Notes: generated from the sequence alone by a model not told the origin. Positions 34,874-43,708 are shown, numbered from the stretch's first letter. The stretch is DNA of 64,000 bases from Candidatus Aalborgicola bjergmarkensis (GCA_016708725.1 JADJFE010000030.1:186001-250000), one strand, 5' to 3'. Numbers and translations: made by a program.

Positions 34874-35629
34874 TTAAGCGAACTTCAGCGTATCGCCAGC
34901 AGGCACCGCAGGCAGTTTAAGCGTCTGCAATGCCTGCTTCTCGTAGCGCAGGGCTTCGGGCATGGCTGGGTTTATTTGTAACGCACAGCGGGCACTGAGG
35001 AGCGCGGCTTCATATTGACCCAGCATTATTTGTGTCCTGGCCAGATTAGCTTGGACATTGACATCGGTAGGACAACGCAGGGCCAAGTCTTGCTTCAGTT
35101 CCAGCGACTCTATCAATCGACCGGTATCGTGCAGCACTTCACTGAGAACTTGCCAGCCGACGAGGTGATCGGGGTAATCGTTTATGAACAGGTGGGCAGC
35201 AATTTCGACAGTAAGCTTGCTGGCACACTGGTAAAGCCCGATCAGGTGTCGCTGTACCAATTCCGGGGGGTCGTTCAGACTGCGGCGCAAACGCTCAATC
35301 TCGGCCATAGTCAAAACGGTCTCGTCAGCTTGCTCCAGCAGTTGACGGGCGCGCTGTTGCTGACCACTACATTGAAGTGCAGTAATCAGTTGGCTCCAGT
35401 GCTGGATTTGTTGGGGTTGCGCCCGAAGCGCACGCTCAAAGTAGGGGATCGACTGTTCGGGCTGGTTGCGTTGCAGCAGCATGGCACCCAAACGACTATT
35501 TGCCAACGGCTGCGTGGGTACTACTTTGAGGATGGTACGGTAAAGTTTTTGGGCCTGCTCCACACGACCAGCGCGATAGTGGACTTCGGCCCGCTGAAAG
35601 ATATACGTCAGTGAAGAGGGACTGGGCAT
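34874..35629 (-). CDS. TPR-repeat protein
   Basis: The 251-aa protein begins with tetratricopeptide repeats (AEVHYRAGRVEQAQKLYRTI, then NQPEQSIPYFERALRAQPQQ) and has a second set near the end (ANLARTQIMLGQYEAALLSA). TPRs bind other proteins. No catalytic domain follows; in many bacteria similar repeats precede a sulfotransferase or glycosyltransferase. CAGGAGCAGCA precedes the ATG. It is bordered by direct repeats of the ompA end and, upstream, by a second TPR-like fragment. Confidence 0.75.
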   Translation of the reverse strand: MPSPSSLTYIFQRAEVHYRAGRVEQAQKLYRTILKVVPTQPLANSRLGAMLLQRNQPEQSIPYFERALRAQPQQIQHWSQLITALQCSGQQQRARQLLEQADETVLTMAEIERLRRSLNDPPELVQRHLIGLYQCASKLTVEIAAHLFINDYPDHLVGWQVLSEVLHDTGRLIESLELKQDLALRCPTDVNVQANLARTQIMLGQYEAALLSARCALQINPAMPEALRYEKQALQTLKLPAVPAGDTLKFA

Positions 35630-35781
35630 TGCTGCTCCTGGTAGTCTCTACGCGAGTTCAGCAGTTGCGCCCGCTCAAAACAATCTTTGGCTTGGGTAAG
35701 GTAGCCGCAGTTCAGCAGCAGGACACCGACATCCAGCAATGAAATGCGCCTGATCGCATAGAAGGAGCACGCGAGATGGAG
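35608..35781 (-). pseudogene. TPR-like gene fragment
   Basis: A 57-codon open stretch without a normal start reads AIRRISLLDVGVLLLNCGYL, then TQAKDCFERAQLLNSRRDYQ. The second part has TPR spacing. It overlaps the start of the TPR gene in another frame by 22 bases and ends next to the ompA stop. It is probably the tail of an older TPR gene. Confidence 0.45.
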
Positions 35782-35806
35782 TCATCTTCTCGCGATACCG
35801 CCAGCC

Positions 35807-37000
35807 TTAGCGTGTGCCGACAGCTTCCACTTCAACCCGGCGATCAGGCTGCAAACACGCAATCAGCGCCTTGGTGGCTTTAGTGCCCTTGCAGTCACCG
35901 GGCTTCGTCACCGGATCGGCGCCATCAACGCCCTTGGCCTCAATCTTGTCGCCGGCAATACCGGCAGAAGTCATCAGGTAGCCCTTGACGGCCTCTGCCC
36001 GGCGCTCTGATAGCTTCTGGTTGTAGGCATGCGAGCCGATGCGGTCGGTGTGTCCGGTGACTGTGATGGCATCAAATTGTGTGCCTTTGAGCTCTGCCGC
36101 AAACTTGTCCAGGTCTTGCTGGCCGCCTGGTTTGACGCTGGCCTTGTCGAAGTCAAACAGGGAGTCTGCGGAAAAAGACACTTTACGCGGCAGCACGGGC
36201 GGTGGTGGCGGTGGCGGTGGCGGCGGTGGCGGTGGCGGCGCCACATACACTGGCGTGGGCGCCTGGGCAACGACAACCGGCTGCGGGACGTAAGCCACGG
36301 GCACGGGCTTTGGCGTCTTGGCACCAAAGTAATAGACCAAGCCGAGCGAGACCAGATCGATGTCGCCCTTGTTGCCGACCGCGTCATTGATGCGGTAGCG
36401 CTCCACCTCGGCGCGCATAGCCAGCGCCGGCGTGAAAGCATATTGCAGCCCCAAGCCCACTTTGAGGTTGGTATCGCGCTCGTTCGGGTTCGGGTCAAGC
36501 ACTTTGACTGCCCCAGTGCCGACAAAGGAATCGGTGGCATCCGCGTAGTTCGCGCCAATACGACCCAACACCGAGAGCTTTTCAGAGATGGGTAGTGTGC
36601 CAACCAAATCCAGGTTCAGACCTTTGAGTTTGATATTACCGCTCAAGGTGCCCGTTGGTACGGTGGTGGCATTGAAGCCAAAGTTGCCCAAGTCAAAATA
36701 ACCGGCTTCGATCGCCAGATACTTGTTGTACTGGTAGCCGCCAAAAATTTTGTAGCCGGTGGAACGGTCGTCATCGGTGATCGTGGTGCGGCTGAAGCCT
36801 CTGCCCAACAGGTCGCTGGTGATACGTGCGTCGTCAATCGTCGCGTTTGACTGGCCGACATTGGCACCAGCGTACCAGCCGGAATCGTCCGCGATGGCGA
36901 ACGAACTGGCGAGGACGGCTAGTGTGATCAGGCTCAACTTGCCCGGAGGCGCTTTTGCCACTTTTGTCACTTTTGTCACTTTTGTTTTTGCTAATTTCAT
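35807..37000 (-). CDS. OmpA-family outer membrane protein
   Basis: The 397-aa protein starts with a signal peptide preceded by a lysine/threonine micro-repeat (KTKVTKVTKVAKA). Residues about 38-235 form an eight-strand outer-membrane barrel (GWYAGANVGQSNATI, GYQYNKYLAIEAGYFDLGN, LGLVYYFGAK). A linker with 14 consecutive Pro follows, then the OmpA C-terminal domain that binds peptidoglycan (DSLFDFDKASVKP, TGHTDRIGSHAYNQKLSERR). It anchors the outer membrane to the cell wall. The start at 37000 follows GGAGAATAAG. The micro-repeat and poly-Pro DNA are simple sequences that could vary in length. Confidence 0.9.
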   Translation of the reverse strand: MKLAKTKVTKVTKVAKAPPGKLSLITLAVLASSFAIADDSGWYAGANVGQSNATIDDARITSDLLGRGFSRTTITDDDRSTGYKIFGGYQYNKYLAIEAGYFDLGNFGFNATTVPTGTLSGNIKLKGLNLDLVGTLPISEKLSVLGRIGANYADATDSFVGTGAVKVLDPNPNERDTNLKVGLGLQYAFTPALAMRAEVERYRINDAVGNKGDIDLVSLGLVYYFGAKTPKPVPVAYVPQPVVVAQAPTPVYVAPPPPPPPPPPPPPPVLPRKVSFSADSLFDFDKASVKPGGQQDLDKFAAELKGTQFDAITVTGHTDRIGSHAYNQKLSERRAEAVKGYLMTSAGIAGDKIEAKGVDGADPVTKPGDCKGTKATKALIACLQPDRRVEVEAVGTR

Positions 37001-37105
37001 CTTATTCTCCAAATGTTGGGGGTGACACTCATGGAATGCCACCCGGGTTACAGCCTTGTTTAAGACCTTGCGGTGATATGAAAAACCATCAGCTTTACGG
37101 CTTGA

Positions 37106-39151
37106 TTACGGCTTGACCACGCTGTTGCTGTCTAATGTGACGGCACCGATACGTGTCAGGGCACGGCCATTGAGTACGGCACCCGTTTGCAGCGTGATCG
37201 ATTGATCAGCCAGAATAGTGCCCTTGAAGGCGGACGTTGTTCCCAGCGTCGCCGATGTCCCCACCTGCCAGAAGATGTTGCTGGCTTGGGCGCCACCCGA
37301 GAGAATGATTTTGCGCCCTGCGGTCGTGGTGAGCGTGGAAGCAATCTGGAATATCCAAACGGCATCTGCCGGACCCGCCAGCGTGAGGTCTCCAGACGAA
37401 ATAGCCAAGGTCGATGTTGACCTGTAGAGGCCAGGAGCGAGGGTTTGACCACCGATATTGCCCGACACAGCGATCGGGGCAGTGGTCCGGCCGGCCGCGT
37501 CGTTGTAGGCAGCGGTCAGGCAGAGCTTGGCATTGTTGGCCAGAACATCGTTGGTATGGAGCGTACCACCATTGATCGTTCCGGGCGGAAAGCCCGTCAC
37601 GACAGATCCGCCAACATCCCCGTTGCTGATAATCGTCGGGCCAGTATTGGTCACTGTTGAGCCAGCAAGGATTACAAAATTGGCCGCACAGTCAAGATTA
37701 ACCATCGCCGGGCCGGTCGGAATCACGATCGGCGTCGTCGTGTCTGCGGCCGTGGTCCATGTCCAGAAATAGTTGCTGGCCAACGCATTGCCCGCCAGAT
37801 CCTTGGCACCGGTGGTGATCTTCGCAATGTAGATGGTGTTGCTGGCCAGAGCGTTAGTGGGTGTAAAGACCGCAGTCACGCCCGAGTAGCTAGTGGTGCC
37901 GGCAACCGCTGTTGCGTTTGCGCCTCCTATGAGCGTGAAGCTGGCGGTGCTCAGGGTCAGCGGGTCCATCGCTTTGCTGAAAGTAGCACTCACTTTGGTG
38001 TTGATGTCCACATGGGTCGCCTCATCCCAAGGATTTACCAGCGTCACGGTCGGCACCGTCGTGTCTGCGGTTGTGGCTGTGGTCCAGTACCAGACATAGT
38101 CACTCGCCAACGCATTACCGGTTAGATCCTTGGCTCCGGTGGTGATCGTCGCTGAGTAGGCGGTGTTGTTGGCCAGATCGTAGGTGGGTGTAAAGACCGC
38201 AGTCACGCCCGAGTAGCTAGTGGTACCGGAAATCACCGTTGCGCCTTGTTTGAGCGTAATGCTGGCGGTGTTCAGGGTCAGCGGATCCATTGCCTCGCTG
38301 AAAGTGACGCTCACTTTGGTGTTGATGGCCACATTGGTCGCCGCATTGGCAGGATTAACCAGCGTTATGGTCGGTGCTGTTGTATCTGCGGCTGCGGCTG
38401 TGGTCCAACTCCAGGCATAGTTAGCGGTCAACGCATTGCTCGCCAGATCCTTGGCGCTGCTGGTGATCGTCGCGGTGTAGGTGGTGTTGCTGGCCAGATC
38501 GCTGGTGGGTATAAAGACTGCGGTCACGCCCGAGTAACTGGTGGTACCGGGGACCGTTGTTGCGCCTTGTTTGAGCGTAAAGGTGCTGGCGTTCAGTGTC
38601 AGCGGGTCCATCGCCTCGCTAAAAGTGACACTGACTTTGGTGTTGGTCGCCACATTGGTCGCCGCATTGGCAGGAGTAACCAGCGTTACGGTCGGCGCCG
38701 TCGTGTCTGCAGCCGCAGCTGTGGTCCAACTCCAGACATAGTTAGCGGCCAACGCATTGCCGTGCAAGCTCTTGGCTCCGGTGGTGATCGTCGCTGTGTA
38801 GGTGGTGTTGCTGGCCAGGGCGCCGGTGGGTGTAAAGACCGCAGTGATGCCCGAGTAGCTGGTGGTACCGGGAACCTTTGTTGCACCTTGTTGCAGCGTA
38901 AAGGTGCTGGCGTTCAGTGTCAGCGGGTCCATCTCCACGCTGAAAGTTGCGCTTACCTTGGTATTTGTTGGCACACCAAGGTTATTGTTTGACGGGTTTA
39001 CGGCGGTCACCATGGGTGCCGCTTCCCCGATTTCACCACTGCCCAGAATCGGGTCTCGCCCGCCGCCGCCGCCGCAGGCAGCGAGCAAAACGCTCAGAAT
39101 CAGTGCCATGAACCACGGCAAGACTCTGGCATAACTTTCATATTTTTTCAT
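37106..39151 (-). CDS. Lipoprotein with four Ig-like repeats and an ice-binding-like (DUF3494) domain
   Basis: The 681-aa protein has a lipoprotein signal (LILSVLLAACGGGGG, lipid Cys26). Four Big_5/SbsA-type Ig-like domains follow at about 45-146, 152-252, 258-358 and 366-466, each with TNTKVSVTFSEAMDPLTLN and TSYSGVTAVFTP; their high similarity points to recent tandem duplication. Residues about 485-681 are DUF3494-like (NFVILAGSTVTNTGPTIISN), the fold of ice-binding proteins, also found in non-antifreeze adhesins. It is probably displayed on the outer membrane surface. Binding target (ice, sugar or cell) is not known. AGAGGACAG precedes the ATG. No transporter gene is adjacent. Confidence 0.87.
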   Translation of the reverse strand: MKKYESYARVLPWFMALILSVLLAACGGGGGRDPILGSGEIGEAAPMVTAVNPSNNNLGVPTNTKVSATFSVEMDPLTLNASTFTLQQGATKVPGTTSYSGITAVFTPTGALASNTTYTATITTGAKSLHGNALAANYVWSWTTAAAADTTAPTVTLVTPANAATNVATNTKVSVTFSEAMDPLTLNASTFTLKQGATTVPGTTSYSGVTAVFIPTSDLASNTTYTATITSSAKDLASNALTANYAWSWTTAAAADTTAPTITLVNPANAATNVAINTKVSVTFSEAMDPLTLNTASITLKQGATVISGTTSYSGVTAVFTPTYDLANNTAYSATITTGAKDLTGNALASDYVWYWTTATTADTTVPTVTLVNPWDEATHVDINTKVSATFSKAMDPLTLSTASFTLIGGANATAVAGTTSYSGVTAVFTPTNALASNTIYIAKITTGAKDLAGNALASNYFWTWTTAADTTTPIVIPTGPAMVNLDCAANFVILAGSTVTNTGPTIISNGDVGGSVVTGFPPGTINGGTLHTNDVLANNAKLCLTAAYNDAAGRTTAPIAVSGNIGGQTLAPGLYRSTSTLAISSGDLTLAGPADAVWIFQIASTLTTTAGRKIILSGGAQASNIFWQVGTSATLGTTSAFKGTILADQSITLQTGAVLNGRALTRIGAVTLDSNSVVKP

Positions 39152-39264
39152 ATGCTGTCCTCTGTATGTATTTACAAAAATGAATGATCTATTGGCCTGA
39201 CGTGTGTCTGGCGCTCACGCTGCTTGAAATGCCTGCGAAGAATAAGACGCAGGGGGGGGGCGGG

Positions 39265-39284
39265 TCCGTGCGCTTGCGCACGGA
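39265..39284. other. Small perfect hairpin near a G9 run
   Basis: TCCGTGCGC and GCGCACGGA pair across a two-base loop. A run of nine G residues (39252-39260) lies just upstream. No T tract follows, so it is not a standard terminator for the plus strand; its role is unclear. Confidence 0.4.
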
Positions 39285-39297
39285 ATGACGTTTTGCG

Positions 39298-39408
39298 ATG
39301 CTTCACGCGGAATATGTCCAATGGGACAAGCGCGAACCCGATCAGCCAGGCAAACTGCGCCTGATGTGCGAGGCCAACCCCATGGCTTGGCTGATCGAGC
39401 AAGCCTGA
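39298..39408 (+). pseudogene. Fructose-1,6-bisphosphatase fragment
   Basis: The frame reads EYVQWDKREPDQPGKLRLMC, then EANPMAWLIEQA and a stop. This matches the C-terminal part of FBPase (KLRLMYEANPMAWLVEQAGG), cut before the usual end. The rest of the gene is absent, so it is a relic. Confidence 0.75.
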
Positions 39409-39409
39409 C

Positions 39410-40069
39410 TCACCACAAGGGCTGCAGTCCCGCATCCACCAGACGGTAGCCGCGCTGCCCCACGGCCCTGGCCTCGGCCTCGTCGTGCGTGACCCACAGG
39501 GCAGCAGTCCCCAGTGCCGCAAGACGTTGCGTGAATTCGGCGCGCAGATGCAAGCGCAAATCGGCATCCAGTGCCGAGAAAGGTTCGTCCAGCAACAGCA
39601 CCCGAGGCTCAACCACCAGCGCGCGCGCCAGCGCCACACGTTGCTGCTCGCCCCCTGAAAGACGGCCCACACGCGCGTTGACGCAATGCCCCAGACCGAA
39701 GCGCTCCAGCATGTCACAGGCGCGTGCGTGCGCCTGGCTGCGGCGCAAGCCCTGTTCAACCAAACCAAAGGCCACATTACCGGCAACCGTCAGGTGCGGG
39801 AACAGCGCAAAATCCTGAAAAATCAGACCACAACGGCGTTTTTCGGGCGGTGCATGGGTTAAATCTTCCCCGTCAAACAGCACCTGTCCGGTGTCGGGCG
39901 CCTCGATACCGGCAATGATTTTCAGCAGCGTGCTTTTGCCACTGCCCGATGCACCCAGCAGCGCCACAACGCTTCCCGCCGCCACGTGCAAGGAAATCTG
40001 TGCGAGCAAGGTGCGCGCAGGGTTGGGTGGCTGATTCCAGCTTTTACACAGTGCGCGCAACTCAAGCAT
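39410..40069 (-). CDS. thiQ: ABC transporter ATP-binding protein, ThiQ-like
   Basis: The 219-aa protein has Walker A GASGSGKSTLLK, signature LSGGEQQRVALARAL, Walker B VLLLDEPFSALD and H-loop VTHDEAEA. It is short, without the regulatory C-terminal domain of FbpC or PotA, which suits ThiQ. The start overlaps the permease gene by eight bases. Together with the ThiP- and ThiB-like proteins it would energise thiamine or thiamine-phosphate uptake. Confidence rests on the neighbours as much as on its own sequence. Confidence 0.82.
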   Translation of the reverse strand: MLELRALCKSWNQPPNPARTLLAQISLHVAAGSVVALLGASGSGKSTLLKIIAGIEAPDTGQVLFDGEDLTHAPPEKRRCGLIFQDFALFPHLTVAGNVAFGLVEQGLRRSQAHARACDMLERFGLGHCVNARVGRLSGGEQQRVALARALVVEPRVLLLDEPFSALDADLRLHLRAEFTQRLAALGTAALWVTHDEAEARAVGQRGYRLVDAGLQPLW

Positions 40070-41633
40070 GCAAATCCTTTGATGTATCCAGCGCCATGAA
40101 TGCCAGCAAAGCCAGCACCAGCAGGATAAAAGCCAGCACCAGCGCATTGTCCAGATTCGCTTGTCCAGGACGGCCCAGATACTGGTAAATCAGGGTCGTC
40201 AGCGTCGCCCACTCGGGTCGGGCCAGGAACAAGGTGACGGCAAACTCACCCACGGCAGTGGCGGCGGCAAAGGCAGCACCCCGGCGCAGCGCACCTTGCA
40301 ACAAGGGTAGCGTCACCCGCCAGAAGGCACGCCATGGACTGGCACCCAGCGTACGGGCCACTGCCACATAACTAGCGGGCATGCGATCCAGCGCCACAAT
40401 GACCGACTTGGCGACAAATGGATACGCCAGCAGACTGTACGCCGCCACCAGTGTCACCAGACCACCGCTCAAACTGGGGTACAACAGCAGCAGACCAAAG
40501 CCCACCAGCACGGGCGAGACAATGAAGGGGGAAAAGGCCAGTACCCGCATGGGCAGGGAATGCTGCGCCGCCAGACCATGCAGCAAACCAAGCCCGGTTG
40601 AGAGCAGCACGGTCAATCCCGTGAACAACACGGTGTTACCCAGGGCCGACAAAGTCTCCTCTTCCAGCAGCAAGGGTCCGGCATACACTAGCAAATTGAT
40701 AGCTTTCCCCGCTATTACCACAAGCGGTGCAGCACAAATCAGCATCCATGCCAACACGGCGGTCAAGACGGCGCAGCGCGTCTTCCAACCCTGTAACCTG
40801 CGGCGCGGCAGCCCCACAGCGGGGGCGGCATTCGCCATACGCCGCACCAGCACGGCATACGCCAGCACAACCCCACTGGTCAGTGCCATCACCCACAGGG
40901 ACAGTACGCTGGCCTGGGGCAGTGCCAGTTCATGCGCCACCAGGGTGTAAATCTCGACTTCCACCGTCGCATACGCATGCCCCCCCAGCACCAGCGCCAG
41001 GCCAAATCCGCTGAAACAGTACAAAAACACCAGGCACAAGCTCGCCAGCACACTCGGCTGGATGCTGGGCCACTCGACCCGCCAGAAGGCACGCCAGGCG
41101 CCGGCCCCCAGCGTGCGCGCTGCAGCCATCTGGGTGGCGCTGACGCGCTCCAGGGCATCCAGTGTCGGGCGGGTCACAACGCACACATTGAAAAACAGGT
41201 TGCCATACAGCAGCAGCCAGGGACTGCCCTGCGCATCCCGCCCCCACAAGGCCAACACCCCCAGTGCGGCCACCAGGGTTGGCACCACAAACGGCAGCAT
41301 CAGGCTGCGTACCAGCAACTGCCGCCCGATAAATTCGTACCGCGCCAGCACCCAGGCCAGCGGCAAGCCAAACACCAGGCTGAAAACACACGTCAGCGCG
41401 GCTTGCAAAAAAGACCAGGCCATGCGCCAGCGCAGATAAGGGTCCAGCCAGGGCTCCCATAACACGCCGACGTTCCAGTCAACTGTTTGCTGCCAGCCGT
41501 AGAACATCAGGTGAGCCACCGGCGCTGCCAGCATGAGCAGCAGAAAAACCAATGGCACCCCGGCCAGAACCACCGCCACCGTCGCTGCCGCAGTACGGGG
41601 GGTGTTGTGCACAGCTGCCTCCAATTTCAGCAT
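40062..41633 (-). CDS. thiP: ABC transporter permease, ThiP-like (two-domain)
   Basis: The 523-aa inner-membrane protein has two sets of about six transmembrane helices, each with an EAA-type loop for the ATPase (AARTLGAGAWRAFWRVEWPS and ARTLGASPWRAFWRVTLPLL). This tandem layout is that of ThiP and FbpB. The ATG at 41633 follows AAAAGG; an upstream ATG would add 16 residues. Repeat copy 11 lies within it at residues about 300-313. It is transcribed with thiQ, but the binding-protein gene is separated from it by a toxin-antitoxin pair on the other strand. Confidence 0.85.
   Translation of the reverse strand: MLKLEAAVHNTPRTAAATVAVVLAGVPLVFLLLMLAAPVAHLMFYGWQQTVDWNVGVLWEPWLDPYLRWRMAWSFLQAALTCVFSLVFGLPLAWVLARYEFIGRQLLVRSLMLPFVVPTLVAALGVLALWGRDAQGSPWLLLYGNLFFNVCVVTRPTLDALERVSATQMAAARTLGAGAWRAFWRVEWPSIQPSVLASLCLVFLYCFSGFGLALVLGGHAYATVEVEIYTLVAHELALPQASVLSLWVMALTSGVVLAYAVLVRRMANAAPAVGLPRRRLQGWKTRCAVLTAVLAWMLICAAPLVVIAGKAINLLVYAGPLLLEEETLSALGNTVLFTGLTVLLSTGLGLLHGLAAQHSLPMRVLAFSPFIVSPVLVGFGLLLLYPSLSGGLVTLVAAYSLLAYPFVAKSVIVALDRMPASYVAVARTLGASPWRAFWRVTLPLLQGALRRGAAFAAATAVGEFAVTLFLARPEWATLTTLIYQYLGRPGQANLDNALVLAFILLVLALLAFMALDTSKDLHA
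40695..40733 (+). repeat. Dispersed repeat, copy 11, inside thiP (diverged)
   Basis: ATTGATAGCTTTCCCCGCTA followed by an AAGCGGTGCAGC tail. Reading on the minus strand stays open and gives APLVVIAGKAINLL. Divergence from the core makes this a weaker call. Confidence 0.5.
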
Positions 41634-41898
41634 AAAAACCTTTTCATCTGATCGAGCAAGCACCGCAACAAAGTCGTGCATTCTGACAGCAAAATCCGCA
41701 GCCGCACCCGATACACTCGAGCCATGCGATACACACCGAACACCGAAAGCGATTTATGCCGGAACGGACCTTCAAGGGCAAGGAATCTGCGTTTCAAACG
41801 ATGCTTCTGTCTGAAGTATGAAGTCACGTAGTCTCGCCTTTTGTAACTAATTCCCTCATTCCGCTACGCTTGAGTGCACCCTACTGTGGGAGGAGAAT

Positions 41899-42117
41899 AT
41901 GCAAGCCATCCGTTATGAAGCCAGCGTCGGCGCCGACCACGCCCTGCATGTGCCCACGCCCGATCTCCCGGAGGGAACCGTGGCGGAAATCATCGTTCTG
42001 GTGCGCCAGCGCCCGCAGCCCGCTCATCGAGACTGGACGCAGCATTTCGGGGAATTTGCCCGTTTTGACAGTCTGGAAGCACTCAATCGCTACGTAGACG
42101 AACTGCGGGAAGAGTGA
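41899..42117 (+). CDS. VapB-like antitoxin of a PIN-toxin pair
   Basis: The 72-aa protein (MQAIRYEASVGADHALHVPT, then PDLPEGTVAEIIVLVRQRPQ) is small and acidic at its C-terminus, with a beta-rich start like that of AbrB/VapB-type antitoxins. GGGAGGAG precedes the ATG. Its stop is two bases from the ATG of the PIN toxin, so the two are co-translated. The pair runs opposite to thiB and thiPQ on either side. Family assignment is by context and size. Confidence 0.75.
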   Translation: MQAIRYEASVGADHALHVPTPDLPEGTVAEIIVLVRQRPQPAHRDWTQHFGEFARFDSLEALNRYVDELREE

Positions 42118-42119
42118 GC

Positions 42120-42587
42120 ATGTGGCTTGCAGACACGGTGATCGGACGTACGATTTATCTCGATGCCAACGTGTTCATTTACGCATTTGAAGGCACGCTT
42201 GCGCCACCGGATGTTACCAATCCTGCCTCCGCGTTGCGTGCGGTGTTCCATTTGATTCAACAGGGGCGAACCTGGGCACGCACCAGTCAAATGACACGAG
42301 CTGAGGTTCTGGTGCATCCCTTACGCAACGGAAATGCACGGCTGGTCGATTTGTATTCATCCTTACTGTCGGGTACGGAAATGATCGCAATGGACGCCGT
42401 GTCCACTGCTGTGATTGACCGTGCAGCCCGTCTTCGCGCCGACTTCCATTTACGCCTGGCCGATGCCATTCACCTTGCCAGCGCTATCGAATCGGGCTGT
42501 GATGCGCTGCTGACAGCAGACAAACGTCTGGCTGCCTGTAGTGCATTGATGGCGATTTTGCCGCTGGACGCAGCGCAGCAACCGTGA
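42120..42587 (+). CDS. PIN-domain toxin (VapC-like ribonuclease)
   Basis: The 155-aa protein has the acidic PIN active site: Asp in IYLDANVFIYAFEG, Glu in MTRAEVLVHPL, Asp in LADAIHLASAIESG and Asp in LLTADKRLA. VapC-type toxins cut RNA (often tRNA or rRNA) using Mg ions bound by these residues. All appear present, so the toxin is probably active. The ATG at 42120 was chosen; a GTG at 42114 overlapping the antitoxin stop is possible. Confidence 0.88.
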   Translation: MWLADTVIGRTIYLDANVFIYAFEGTLAPPDVTNPASALRAVFHLIQQGRTWARTSQMTRAEVLVHPLRNGNARLVDLYSSLLSGTEMIAMDAVSTAVIDRAARLRADFHLRLADAIHLASAIESGCDALLTADKRLAACSALMAILPLDAAQQP

Positions 42588-42685
42588 TGAACCTTTGCGC
42601 GACCTCGAATACCAAAACCGGGTACTGGCGCAAACGGGTATCTGCTGGAATTGCCCAGCCAGATTCGCCGCTATCCCACAGGAGA

Positions 42686-43708
42686 TTATTTCAGCACCAC
42701 CTTGGTCCAGCGGGCCACCCAGGCACTGCTCTTGGCAACCATATCCTGGTCACTCGGGCTGTCATGCGTCTTGGGCTCCGGGGCAAAGCGCATCACCTCC
42801 GCACGTGCCACATCCGGCACGACGGGATACATCCACATAGCAGTCTGCAAGTCCTGCTGGACGCTGGCCGAGCGCAGGAAGGCAATGAACTTTTCTGCCG
42901 CCATACGCTCTTTGCCCCCCTTGACCAGGGCTACTCCTTCAACCTGCCGAAAGACGCCACCCAAAACCGCCAGGCTGGCAGTGGCTGGCTCAGTTGGCTT
43001 GTCCTTGGCATAAAACCACTCCGCTGCCGGGCTGGTGGCATAGCTGACGACCAGAGGGTAGCGGCCACCGTTGCGGCTGAAGTCGGTGTAATAGGCCTCG
43101 CTCCAGCCTTTGGCCACCTTGATTCCGTTGGCGCGCATGCGCGCCCACCAGTCGAAGGCACCCTCCTCGCCCAAGGCACCAATGGTGGCCAGCAAGAAGG
43201 CGTAGCCCGGACTGCTGGTGGCCGGATTGGGCACTGTCAACAACCGGGCATAGGGCGGTTGCGTCAAATCCGCCAGGGTCTTGGGCAGGGCCAACCCTTT
43301 TTTGGCAAACCAGGCTTTGTCGTAATTGAGCATGACGTAGCCGTAGTCCACCGGAACCAGCCCGGCGGGCAGGGGCACCAAGGATGTGTGCGCTGTACGA
43401 ACATCCATGTCGATCACGCCCGCCCCCAGCGCCTTGGGTGCCAAGGCATTGTCGATGCCGTACACCACATCGGCAATCGGATTGGCACGGGTGAGAATCA
43501 GTTTATTGAGCATTTCCCCGGCATCGCCCCCCTTGGTGATGCGCAGCTTGACGCCGGTATCCGCTTCGAAGCGACTCAGCAAAGGCTTGGAGAGCGTAAA
43601 CGAGTCATGCACCATAACCCGTAGCTCGCCAGCCTGGGCCAGGGAGAATGCCCATACAGTGGCACATGCCAACAGGATGCTGATTCGGGCAAAAAGTCGA
43701 TTTTTCAC
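42686..43708 (-). CDS. thiB: ThiB-like periplasmic thiamine-binding protein
   Basis: The 340-aa protein has a signal peptide (MKNRLFARISILLACATVWA, cleavage near AQAG) and ThiB-type segments: ADVVYGIDNALAPKAL, VPVDYGYVMLNYDKAWF, KGWSEAYYTDFSRNGG and PLVVSYATSPAAEWF, ending with AMWMYPVVPD. It delivers thiamine or its phosphates to ThiPQ. A GTG at 43708, after GGGGA, fits the signal peptide best; an ATG at 43756 would add 16 residues without a signal. No TPP riboswitch consensus is seen upstream. It is separated from thiPQ by the PIN pair. Confidence 0.86.
   Translation of the reverse strand: MKNRLFARISILLACATVWAFSLAQAGELRVMVHDSFTLSKPLLSRFEADTGVKLRITKGGDAGEMLNKLILTRANPIADVVYGIDNALAPKALGAGVIDMDVRTAHTSLVPLPAGLVPVDYGYVMLNYDKAWFAKKGLALPKTLADLTQPPYARLLTVPNPATSSPGYAFLLATIGALGEEGAFDWWARMRANGIKVAKGWSEAYYTDFSRNGGRYPLVVSYATSPAAEWFYAKDKPTEPATASLAVLGGVFRQVEGVALVKGGKERMAAEKFIAFLRSASVQQDLQTAMWMYPVVPDVARAEVMRFAPEPKTHDSPSDQDMVAKSSAWVARWTKVVLK

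Noticed and set aside
36039..36293. Glycine-rich plus-strand frame that looks like a structural protein
   Set aside because: The poly-Gly is only the complement of the poly-Pro linker of the OmpA-like gene.
42588..42685. Possible gene fragment after the PIN toxin
   Set aside because: Short readable stretches (LELPSQIRRYP) appear in one frame, but I could not tie them to any family.
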